NCBI GenBank assembly: GCA_025936015.1
Contig: JAICUE010000184.1
Coordinates: 1 to 5,816, forward strand
Source of the DNA: Gemmatimonadaceae bacterium
GTDB lineage: Bacteria > Gemmatimonadota > Gemmatimonadetes > Gemmatimonadales > Gemmatimonadaceae
Length of the DNA: 5,816 bases
Direction: 5' to 3'
The notes under the pieces are model-generated. The model saw only the letters and a program-made list of their open reading frames with translations. It did not search any database and was not told the DNA's origin. The position numbers were made by a program, and so were the translations under genes. How positions within the stretch are numbered: position 1 is the first letter of the stretch; every line of letters starts with the position of its first letter. Of the stretch, positions 1-5,334 are shown piece by piece.

Positions 1-80
1 CTAACGTCGGCTTCCTGCAGAAGCCATTCACCCCGGACTCCCTCGTCGGCCAAGTCGGTGAACTCCTTGGCGCGCGATAG
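1..80 (+). CDS. C-terminal end of a response-regulator receiver (REC) domain protein, partial
   Basis: Only the last 25 complete codons are present; the reading frame has its first whole codon at base 3 and stops at TAG (78-80). The readable peptide is NVGFLQKPFTP followed by DSLVGQVGELLGAR. The hydrophobic residues followed by K-P-F match the end of beta-5 in CheY-like receiver domains, where this lysine contacts the phosphoryl group; the rest matches the closing helix alpha-5, ending in leucines. Because the protein stops right after the receiver, the REC domain is C-terminal. That fits a hybrid sensor histidine kinase or a stand-alone receiver, not a regulator with a C-terminal DNA-binding domain. 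The gene runs convergently to the transporter operon, so there is no sign that it regulates it. The upstream part lies outside the window. Confidence 0.72.
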   Translation, partial: NVGFLQKPFTPDSLVGQVGELLGAR

Positions 81-99
81 CCCATGCGTGCCGACCGGT

Positions 100-107
100 C
101 GTTAGGC
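100..107 (-). repeat. Octamer GCCTAACG copy 1
   Basis: Intergenic copy, 20 bases after the receiver-domain stop codon. It overlaps the 10-base palindrome CGACCGGTCG (92-101) by two bases. Confidence 0.7.
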
Positions 108-250
108 AGTGGCGCGGCACGACGCCGGCTGTTGCTGATCGGCTCCGAGGGGCCGCGGGCCTCCAGGATTGTCGGCCTTGCTCCTCAGCATCCGCGCGTC
201 GTGACAGTCTGTAACCGGAAGACACCGAGACGCCGAGCATACCGGGACTG

Positions 251-271
251 CATACGATTGCCATACGTTGC
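251..271. repeat. Short imperfect tandem repeat
   Basis: CATACGATTGC (251-261) is followed directly by CATACGTTGC (262-271), two near-identical units differing by one base deletion. With only two units this may be chance or a decayed binding site. It lies about 17 bases from the hairpin and has no obvious partner gene start. Confidence 0.35.
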
Positions 272-287
272 ACCAGCTCCGGAAAAC

Positions 288-331
288 TTGGGGGCAAGCA
301 GGCGAGAAGATTTCGCCCCGCTTGCCCCCAA
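288..331. terminator. Strong hairpin, probable intrinsic terminator between convergent genes
   Basis: A perfect 12-base inverted repeat, TTGGGGGCAAGC (288-299) with GCTTGCCCCCAA (320-331), encloses a second 4-base stem, GGCG (301-304) with CGCC (314-317), and a 9-base loop. Read on the minus strand, the hairpin is followed by a short T run (the complement of AAAA at 283-286), as expected for a rho-independent terminator of the transporter operon, whose last stop codon lies about 120 bases before it. Read on the plus strand there is no T run after the stem, so termination of the receiver gene is less certain. A repeated extragenic palindrome is the alternative. Confidence 0.62.
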
Positions 332-374
332 TCAGTTGTGGCCGCCGCGTGCCCTGAGCCAGCGTTGCAAAGTC

Positions 375-404
375 GTCCCCGGTGCCCCCTGCGTCCTCTG
401 TGGT
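375..404. repeat. Degenerate 9-base pyrimidine-rich repeat
   Basis: Three consecutive 9-base units can be aligned on the plus strand: GTCCCCGGT (375-383), GCCCCCTGC (384-392) and GTCCTCTGT (393-401), followed by GGT. On the minus strand the tract begins ACCACAGAGGACGCAGG. From memory it resembles intergenic tracts of the CCACAGAGGACACAGAGG type scattered through many bacterial genomes. The match is imperfect and its function unknown. Confidence 0.35.
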
Positions 405-452
405 AAAATGCGGTTGCAGTTGCTGTTCTTCAAAGAAGTGGTCAGCCCGCCC

Positions 453-1697
453 TCACGACGCTCCGCTCGCTGCACGGAGCTCCGCGTCGCGCGCGAAGTG
501 TTCCATCCCGCGGCCGAGCAGGAGCGTCGCCCCGACGAAGGCAGCGCAGATCCAGAACGGCGACGCGATCCCGATCGACTGGAACGCCCAGCCGGCGATG
601 AGCGGGAAGATCACCCGCGAGATGCCGCCCCACGTCTGCTGCGTGCCCATGTAGAGGCCGCGGTCCTGCTGCGAGATCACGCGCGAGAGAAGCGCGGTCA
701 CGCACGGGAAGGTGAAGGCGGCGCCTAACGGTATCAGCGCGACGGCGGCGGCGAGCAGCGGGATGTTGTGCGCGAACGGAATCAGCACGAGCCCGGCGGT
801 GAGCAGCACGATCCCGATCCGCGACAGCCGCGCCTCGCCATACTTGTCGACCGCCGGACCGAGAAAGACGGCCCGCGTCAGCACCGAGATCGAGCCGACG
901 TAGGCGAAGAAGTAGCCGATGTTCTTCGCCGTCACCCCGAACGACTGCGCCAGGTACAGCGCGAGGATCGCGTTCATCCCCATGAACGCGCCGATCGCGA
1001 TCGCGTAGATCCAGATCAGCCGCGAGGAAGGAATCTCCGGACGCCTGACGACGCTCATCACGGTCTTCCACGACCGGCCGGCGACGCGTGGACGATCCGC
1101 CGCCGATCCACTCACGACTCGCGACTCGCGCAGGTAGACGTACGCGAACAGCATGTTCAGCAGGCACAGTGCAGCCGCGAGCAGGCCCGGCGCCTTTTCG
1201 GCAAGCAGCACGGTGCGTCCGAAGAACCACATCGGATGCTCGCCCGCGCTCATCGCCCAGCTGCCGAGCAGCGGCCCGATCGTGACGCCGACGTTCGTCG
1301 CCGCCGAGAGCCAGCCGAGGCTGCGCGCGCGGTTCTTCGGCTCGGTCGCATCGGAGACGTAGGCCTGGACGACGCCGACCGTACCACCGCCCGCGCCCTG
1401 CACCAGCCGCGAGAGGAACAGCATCCAGAGCGATCCGGCGAACGCGAAGATCACGTACGCGATCGCGCTCCCCGTCAGTGCGATCAGCAGCGCCGGCCGC
1501 CGGCCGTAACGGTCGGAGAAGCGTCCCCACATCGGGGCGCTCACCAGCGCGGCAACGTTGAACGCCGACACGAGCACCGTGTACATCAGCGGCGACGCGC
1601 CGAGCTTTGTCGCGTAGAACGGCAGCAGCGGGACGACGATGAGGACCCCCATCATGTCCACCATCGCCGTGACGATCAGAATGAGAAGCTTCCCCAC
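453..1697 (-). CDS. MFS transporter, DHA1/TCR-like 12-helix family
   Basis: A 414-residue integral membrane carrier, the usual length for 12-helix drug:H+ antiporters. Visible motifs are the helix-1 signature DMMGVLIVVPLLPFY (14-28), motif A GRFSDRYGRR in the loop between helices 2 and 3 (58-67), motif B-like LSRLVQGAGGG in helix 4 (95-105), and motif C-like GVTIGPLLG in helix 5 (137-145). A polar central loop (about 189-225) separates the two six-helix halves. The motif set points to an exporter of the tetracycline/multidrug type, but the substrate cannot be read from the sequence. The start is GTG at 1697, preceded by GGAGAG; the protein begins straight into helix 1, and the stop is TGA. 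It follows the second permease after 45 bases on the same strand, so it is probably the last gene of the importer operon. Family call is firm; function is open. Confidence 0.9.
   Translation of the reverse strand: MGKLLILIVTAMVDMMGVLIVVPLLPFYATKLGASPLMYTVLVSAFNVAALVSAPMWGRFSDRYGRRPALLIALTGSAIAYVIFAFAGSLWMLFLSRLVQGAGGGTVGVVQAYVSDATEPKNRARSLGWLSAATNVGVTIGPLLGSWAMSAGEHPMWFFGRTVLLAEKAPGLLAAALCLLNMLFAYVYLRESRVVSGSAADRPRVAGRSWKTVMSVVRRPEIPSSRLIWIYAIAIGAFMGMNAILALYLAQSFGVTAKNIGYFFAYVGSISVLTRAVFLGPAVDKYGEARLSRIGIVLLTAGLVLIPFAHNIPLLAAAVALIPLGAAFTFPCVTALLSRVISQQDRGLYMGTQQTWGGISRVIFPLIAGWAFQSIGIASPFWICAAFVGATLLLGRGMEHFARDAELRAASGAS
723..730 (+). repeat. Octamer GCCTAACG copy 2
   Basis: Inside the MFS gene, where the complementary strand encodes Leu-Gly as TTA-GGC (residues 324-325, in helix sequence ALIPLGAAF). 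Confidence 0.7.
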
Positions 1698-1742
1698 TGG
1701 CTCTCCGCCGACTGTTGTTACGGTATCTCGACCGCCGCGCCG
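1698..1742 (-). promoter_or_regulatory. 45-base gap before the MFS gene, with its Shine-Dalgarno site
   Basis: On the minus strand GGAGAG (1701-1706) lies a few bases before the GTG start at 1697 and supports that start over any later one. The gap has no convincing -35/-10 pair and no terminator with a T run, so read-through from the importer genes is the simplest reading. Confidence 0.6.
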
Positions 1743-1748
1743 TTAGGC
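1741..1748 (-). repeat. Octamer GCCTAACG copy 3, spanning a stop codon
   Basis: The TAA of the octamer is the stop codon of the second permease. The copy forms the loop and inner stem of a small hairpin, GCGCC-GTTA-GGCGC (1737-1750). No T run follows, so it is not a normal terminator. Confidence 0.7.
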
Positions 1749-2627
1749 GCTCTCCTCTCGCCCGAGCGCGGCCGGCTGCATCGCCTTGCCGACCACGCCC
1801 GCGAGGGCGACGATCGTCAGGACGTAGGGGATCATCTCGATGAACTGCGACGGGATCGCCTGGGTGCCCTGCAGCTGGATCTGGAGGGTCTCGGCCGCGG
1901 CGAACAGGAGGCAGGCGACCGCCACCCGCTTCGGCTCCCACCGCCCGAAGATCGTCGCCGCCAGCGCGATGAAGCCGCGCCCGGCCGTCATCTGGTCGGT
2001 GAACTGGTGCTGGTCGAGCGCGAGGTACACTCCGCCTAACGACGCGAGCATCCCGCTGAGGACGACCGCGATGTACCGCGTACGCTCGACATTGACCCCG
2101 ACCGATGCCGCCGCCTCGGGATGCTCGCCGACCGCGCGCACCCGCAGCCCGAAGGCGGTCCGCGCCAGCAGCCAGCCGATCGCCACGAGGGAGAGCAGCC
2201 CGAGCCAGACGAGCGGGTTGATCGCCAGCGCGGCAAAGCCGCTCCCGCTCTCGGCGCGCCCGAAGCCGGGGACGCGCGGCGAGTTCGACGAGCTGTCGTA
2301 GAGCAGCCGCAGGAAGAAGCGCGTCAGCCCGATGACGAGCAGGTTGATCGCGACCCCGGTGACGACCTGGTTCGCCTTGAAGTTGAGCGCGGACACCGCA
2401 TAGAGCAGTGCGAGCAGCCCACCGAAGATCATCCCGGCGATCGCGCCGAGCGCGGGGCTGCCTGTCGCCAGCGCGCCGACCGCCGCGCCGAAGGCGCCGC
2501 CGAGCATGTAACCCTCGAGCGTCAGCGCGATCAGCCCGGATCGCTCGGACATCACGCCGCCAGCGCCGGCGAAGAGGTACGGGATCGCGATGCGCAGCGT
2601 CTGCGCGAGGAAGGCGAGCGCGATCAC
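1743..2627 (-). CDS. ABC transporter permease, BMP/nucleoside importer type (second permease)
   Basis: A 294-residue membrane protein of the BPD_transp_2 permease superfamily, resembling B. subtilis NupQ (YufQ). It would form one half of the pore with the neighbouring permease. Diagnostic stretches are ERSGLIALTLEGYML (28-42), NFKANQVVTGVAINLL (82-97), the cytoplasmic coupling segment FGLRVRAVGEHPEAAASVGV (159-178), which should contact the ATPase, and GRGFIALAATIFGRWEP (216-232). About eight or nine hydrophobic segments can be seen. Length is normal for the shorter permease of this pair. The start is GTG at 2627, overlapping the previous gene's TGA by 4 bases (GTGA), with a good Shine-Dalgarno inside the end of that gene. 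The stop is TAA, the only one among the minus-strand genes, and lies inside an octamer copy. A sugar or branched-chain amino acid permease is less likely given the neighbours. Confidence 0.92.
   Translation of the reverse strand: MIALAFLAQTLRIAIPYLFAGAGGVMSERSGLIALTLEGYMLGGAFGAAVGALATGSPALGAIAGMIFGGLLALLYAVSALNFKANQVVTGVAINLLVIGLTRFFLRLLYDSSSNSPRVPGFGRAESGSGFAALAINPLVWLGLLSLVAIGWLLARTAFGLRVRAVGEHPEAAASVGVNVERTRYIAVVLSGMLASLGGVYLALDQHQFTDQMTAGRGFIALAATIFGRWEPKRVAVACLLFAAAETLQIQLQGTQAIPSQFIEMIPYVLTIVALAGVVGKAMQPAALGREESA
2034..2041 (+). repeat. Octamer GCCTAACG copy 4
   Basis: Inside the second permease, encoding Leu-Gly as TTA-GGC in LASLGGV (residues 197-198). Confidence 0.7.
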
Positions 2628-3739
2628 TTGCTCACCTCAGGCGTCGGCGCGTCGAGCGCGGTCTTCCTCACCAGCGACCGGGCGACGCTCTTCGCGCTCG
2701 CCCGGATGCTGTGCCTGACGGCCGGCACCGCCGTCGCCACCGCGAGGATCACCACCGCCTGCAGCACGTCCACCATCTGCTTCGGCACCAGCGCGTTGAC
2801 CGCCAGCCCGCCCTGCGACAGCGTCGCGAAGAGCAGCGCGGCGATGACGATGCCTAACGGGCTGTTGCGACCGACCAGCGCGACCGCGATCCCGAGGAAT
2901 CCTGCGCCCGTCGCGAACCCTTCCTCGTAGTAGCGCTTGTAGCCGAGCACGAAGTTGATCCCGCCCATCCCGGCCAGTGCGCCGGAGATCGCCAGTGCCC
3001 GCCAGCGCACCCCTGCCACGTCGACGCCGCCGTACTCCGCCGCGTCCGGCTGCAGCCCGACCGCGCGCAGCTCGTAGCCGCGACGCGTCTTGAAGAGGTA
3101 CCAGCTCACGGCTGCCGCCGTCGCCAGCGCGACGAGCAGCGTCAGGTTGGCCGCCGATCCGTGGAACACGGGCATGATGTCCGACAGCCGCGTCACCGCG
3201 CCGGTGCGGATCTCCGGCGTGTGCAGCGACTCGGGGACGTGGATCTTCGCCGAGACGATCCAGCCGAGCAGCGCGAGGACGACGAAGTTGAGCATGATCG
3301 TCGTGATCACCTCGTGCGCGCCGAAGCGCGCCCGCAGCCAGCCCGGCACCGCGCCGACGGCGCCGCCCCCCGCGGCAGCGCCGATCGTGCAGAGCAGAAT
3401 CGCGAAGATCGCGGGCGTCGCTGCCGGCAGCGCGAGGCCGATCAGCGCCGCGACGAAGCCGCCCGCCGCCAGCTGTCCCTCGCCGCCGATGTTGAACAGC
3501 CCCGCACGGATGCCTAACGCGACGGCGAGGCCGGTGAAGATCAGCGTCGTCGCCTTGTACAGCACCTGCCCGATCCCGTACGCGTTCCCCCACGTCCCCT
3601 CGAGCAGCAGCCGGTAGACGGCTGCCGGCGACTGCCCGAAGGTGAGGATCAGGAAGTCGCCGACGACGATCGCCACCAGCAGCGCGACGACGGGCGGCAG
3701 GAGCGCCTCGAGCAGCTGCGTCTTTCTCGCTTCGTTCAT
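2624..3739 (-). CDS. ABC transporter permease, BMP/nucleoside importer type (first permease)
   Basis: A 371-residue integral membrane protein resembling B. subtilis NupP (YufP), the longer of the two permeases in this importer class. The N-terminus runs into a long hydrophobic helix (about 10-34). Diagnostic motifs are FNIGGEGQLAAGGF (82-95), typical of this permease group, HEVITTIMLNFV (142-153), and the coupling segment GYELRAVGLQPDAAEYGGV (221-239), expected to dock on the ATPase. Nine to ten hydrophobic segments are visible, followed by a basic cytoplasmic tail (about 342-371). The ATG start at 3739 overlaps the ATPase stop by 4 bases (ATGA), and the gene ends in a GTGA overlap with the next permease. 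It should pair with that permease as a heterodimer. Two of its leucine codons are TTA, both inside octamer copies. Family call is strong; substrate is inferred from relatives. Confidence 0.93.
   Translation of the reverse strand: MNEARKTQLLEALLPPVVALLVAIVVGDFLILTFGQSPAAVYRLLLEGTWGNAYGIGQVLYKATTLIFTGLAVALGIRAGLFNIGGEGQLAAGGFVAALIGLALPAATPAIFAILLCTIGAAAGGGAVGAVPGWLRARFGAHEVITTIMLNFVVLALLGWIVSAKIHVPESLHTPEIRTGAVTRLSDIMPVFHGSAANLTLLVALATAAAVSWYLFKTRRGYELRAVGLQPDAAEYGGVDVAGVRWRALAISGALAGMGGINFVLGYKRYYEEGFATGAGFLGIAVALVGRNSPLGIVIAALLFATLSQGGLAVNALVPKQMVDVLQAVVILAVATAVPAVRHSIRASAKSVARSLVRKTALDAPTPEVSK
2631..2638 (-). promoter_or_regulatory. Ribosome-binding site of the second permease
   Basis: GAGGTGAG on the minus strand lies 3 bases before the GTG start at 2627, with the AGGTG core 5 bases away. 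It is embedded in the last codons of the upstream permease (P-E-V-S-K-stop). This supports GTG, in a GTGA overlap, as the true start and suggests translational coupling. Confidence 0.75.
2852..2859 (+). repeat. Octamer GCCTAACG copy 5
   Basis: Inside the first permease near its 3' end, encoding Leu-Gly as TTA-GGC in NSPLGIV (residues 295-296). Confidence 0.7.
3512..3519 (+). repeat. Octamer GCCTAACG copy 6
   Basis: Inside the first permease, encoding Leu-Gly as TTA-GGC in AVALGIR (residues 75-76), just before the conserved FNIGGEGQ motif. Confidence 0.7.
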
Positions 3740-5334
3740 GCGGCTCCCGCTTTCGTCGCGCCCCCGGCGGCGCCGGTCATGTACGGCCCGAGCACCTCGG
3801 CGCTCGCTTCGCTCCGCGGCAGCACCGTCACGATCTTCCCCCCGTACATCACCGCGATTCGATCCGACAGCGCCAGCACCTCGGCGAGGTCCGCCGAGAC
3901 GAGCAGCACCGCTTTCCCCTCGGATCGCGCGCGGCGCAGGCGGTCGTGAATGAACTCGATCGCGCCGACGTCGACGCCGCGCGTCGGCTGCGCGGCGAGC
4001 AGCACCTGGAAGTCGCGTCCCATCTCGCGGGCGATCACGATCTTCTGCTGGTTGCCGCCGGAGAGTGCCCGCGCCGGGAGCTGCGGGTTGGCCGGCCGGA
4101 TGTCGAACTCGGCGACGCGACGGCGCGCGTGCTCGTCGATCCGCGCGACGTCGAGCTGCGCGCGACGCGCGAAGCGATGCTGCTGGCCAAGGATCAGGTT
4201 GTCGGCGATGCTGTAGTCGAGCACGAGCCCGCGCCGGTGCCGGTCCTCGGGGACGTGCGACAGCCCGGCATCCCCTCGCCCGCGCACCGTCAGGCGGCTC
4301 GCATCCTCGCCGGCGATCCGGATCTCGCCGCCGGCGAGCGGCGTCAGCCCGGCAATCGCCTCGATCAGCTCCGTCTGGCCATTGCCCTCGACCCCGGCGA
4401 TCCCGACGATCTCTCCGGCGGCGACGGTCAGCGACACGTCGTTCACGACGCGGGCACGGCGCGGCGAGTCGACGCGCACGTTGCGCAGCTCGAGCAGCGG
4501 CGCACCGTTAGGCGCGGCCGCCCCTGACGGCGCGGTGGTTCCCGCGGCGTCGAGCGCGAGGGCGACGTCGCGCCCGACCATCGCCCGCGCGATGTCGCGC
4601 GGGGTCGTCTCGCCCGTCCGCAGCCGGGCGACCGTCTCGCCGGCGCGCATCACCGTGATCGCGTCGGAGACGTCCATCACCTCGTCGAGCTTGTGGGTGA
4701 TGAGGATGATCGTCCCACCATCGGCACGCAGCTTCCGCAGCACGTCCCACAGTTGCGTCACCTCCGGCGGCGAGAGCACCGCTGTCGGCTCATCGAGGAT
4801 CAGGATCTTCGCCCCGCGATAGAGCGCTTTCAGAATCTCCACCCGCTGCGCCTCGCCGACCGAGAGATCGGCGACCTTCGCCGTCGGCGGTACGGCCAGC
4901 CCGCTCCGCGCCGAGAGATCGGCGACCGACTGCTCAGCCGCGCGACGGTCGATCGTCATGCCGCGCTTCGGCTCGAGGCCTAGCACGACGTTCTCGGCGA
5001 CGTTGAGCGGAGGGACGAGCAAGAAGTGCTGGTGCACAATGCAGACGCCGGCGTCGATCGCCTCGGCGGTGTTCCATCCCGTGACGTCGCGCAGCTCGCC
5101 GCTGGTAGTTTCAACTTCCATCGATCCGGCATCAGCTGCATACATGCCGCTGAGGATGCGCATCAGCGTGGATTTCCCCGCGCCGTTCTCGCCGACGAGC
5201 GCGTGGATCTCGCCGCGCTTCACCTCGAGCGATGCGCCCCGGTTGGCGACCGTCTCGCCGAAGGTCTTGACGATATCCGTCATGCGCACCGCGACCGGCG
5301 CCGTGGAAACGTCAGGCACGCGCGTCGCGGTCAT
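3736..5334 (-). CDS. Double-domain ABC ATPase of a BMP/nucleoside importer
   Basis: A 532-residue cytoplasmic ATPase with two fused nucleotide-binding domains, resembling B. subtilis NupO (YufO) and similar in layout to RbsA-type sugar ATPases. Domain 1 has an intact Walker A GENGAGKST (48-56), Q-loop Q102, signature LSVGE (157-161), Walker B ILILDEPTAVL (177-187) and H-loop His214. Domain 2 has a degenerate Walker A GVEGNGQTE (314-322) with no lysine, signature LSGGNQQ (424-430), AAQPTRG in place of DEPTRG (447-453), and no H-loop histidine (VSADL, 479-483). This asymmetry is usual for the family and suggests that only the site built on the domain-1 Walker motifs hydrolyses ATP efficiently. 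An Ala/Pro-rich linker (about 262-279) joins the domains. The start is ATG at 5334, in an ATGA overlap with the binding-protein stop. The same frame stays open further upstream, but that part is the binding-protein gene read out of frame. Met18 is a possible but less supported start. Confidence 0.94.
   Translation of the reverse strand: MTATRVPDVSTAPVAVRMTDIVKTFGETVANRGASLEVKRGEIHALVGENGAGKSTLMRILSGMYAADAGSMEVETTSGELRDVTGWNTAEAIDAGVCIVHQHFLLVPPLNVAENVVLGLEPKRGMTIDRRAAEQSVADLSARSGLAVPPTAKVADLSVGEAQRVEILKALYRGAKILILDEPTAVLSPPEVTQLWDVLRKLRADGGTIILITHKLDEVMDVSDAITVMRAGETVARLRTGETTPRDIARAMVGRDVALALDAAGTTAPSGAAAPNGAPLLELRNVRVDSPRRARVVNDVSLTVAAGEIVGIAGVEGNGQTELIEAIAGLTPLAGGEIRIAGEDASRLTVRGRGDAGLSHVPEDRHRRGLVLDYSIADNLILGQQHRFARRAQLDVARIDEHARRRVAEFDIRPANPQLPARALSGGNQQKIVIAREMGRDFQVLLAAQPTRGVDVGAIEFIHDRLRRARSEGKAVLLVSADLAEVLALSDRIAVMYGGKIVTVLPRSEASAEVLGPYMTGAAGGATKAGAA
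3744..3748 (-). promoter_or_regulatory. Ribosome-binding site of the first permease
   Basis: GGGAG on the minus strand lies 4 bases before the ATG at 3739, within the last codons of the ATPase gene. It supports the start that overlaps the ATPase stop codon. Confidence 0.65.
4506..4513 (-). repeat. Octamer GCCTAACG copy 7
   Basis: Inside the ATPase gene in the opposite orientation to the other copies lying within genes, so it reads Pro-Asn-Gly (CCT-AAC-GGT). It falls in the poorly conserved Ala/Pro-rich linker between the two ATPase domains. Confidence 0.7.
4860..4927. repeat. 17-base direct repeat inside the ATPase gene
   Basis: CCGAGAGATCGGCGACC occurs at 4860-4876 and again at 4911-4927, exactly 51 bases apart and therefore in frame. 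Both copies encode V-A-D-L-S; the copy at lower coordinates leads into the ABC signature LSVGE. Related proteins are expected to have similar residues at both places, so the repeat probably reflects the protein and codon choice. Confidence 0.6.

Larger units (their letters stand above)
81..452. other. Intergenic region between convergent genes
   Basis: This stretch of 372 bases separates the end of the receiver-domain gene from the end of the MFS gene. Open frames across it have no recognisable protein character, and their long versions are antisense to the MFS gene. It contains one octamer copy (100-107) overlapping a 10-base palindrome (92-101), a short imperfect tandem repeat (251-271), a strong hairpin (288-331), and a degenerate 9-base repeat ending in CTCTGTGGT (375-404). 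I saw no tRNA or other structured RNA gene and no convincing promoter. Confidence 0.65.

Noticed and set aside
1..107. Possible integron attC site: CTAACGTCGGC at the left edge and GCCGAC...GTTAGGC at 91-107 resemble attC core boxes (RYYYAAC and GTTRRRY) at a plausible distance.
   Set aside because: The 5' box lies inside the receiver-domain coding sequence, the inner arms pair only with a 5-base insertion, no integrase or cassette is present, and the same word recurs inside conserved genes where no attC could be. The general octamer repeat explains it better.
364..409. TTGCAA (364-369) and TAAAAT (404-409) as a plus-strand promoter.
   Set aside because: The spacing is about 34 bases, twice the usual 16-18, and no gene starts downstream on the plus strand.
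426..438. Small inverted repeat around TTCTTCAAAGAAG just after the MFS stop codon.
   Set aside because: Only a 4-base stem with a 3-base loop and no T run, well within chance.
314..450. Regulatory inactivation suspected in ATPase domain 2 because Walker A lacks lysine and Walker B lacks the catalytic Glu (residues 314-450 of the protein; coordinates given here are residue numbers).
   Set aside because: A degenerate second domain is normal for this family of fused ATPases, so it is not evidence of decay.
442..1941. Minus-strand open frame of 499 codons overlapping the MFS gene.
   Set aside because: Arg-rich, low-complexity out-of-frame translation of the MFS and permease genes, with no family motifs.
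768..2039. Long plus-strand open frame of 423 codons opposite the MFS and permease genes.
   Set aside because: Its product is dominated by Arg, Asp, Glu, His and Pro in the manner of an antisense frame in high-GC DNA, and both opposite-strand genes match known families along their full length.
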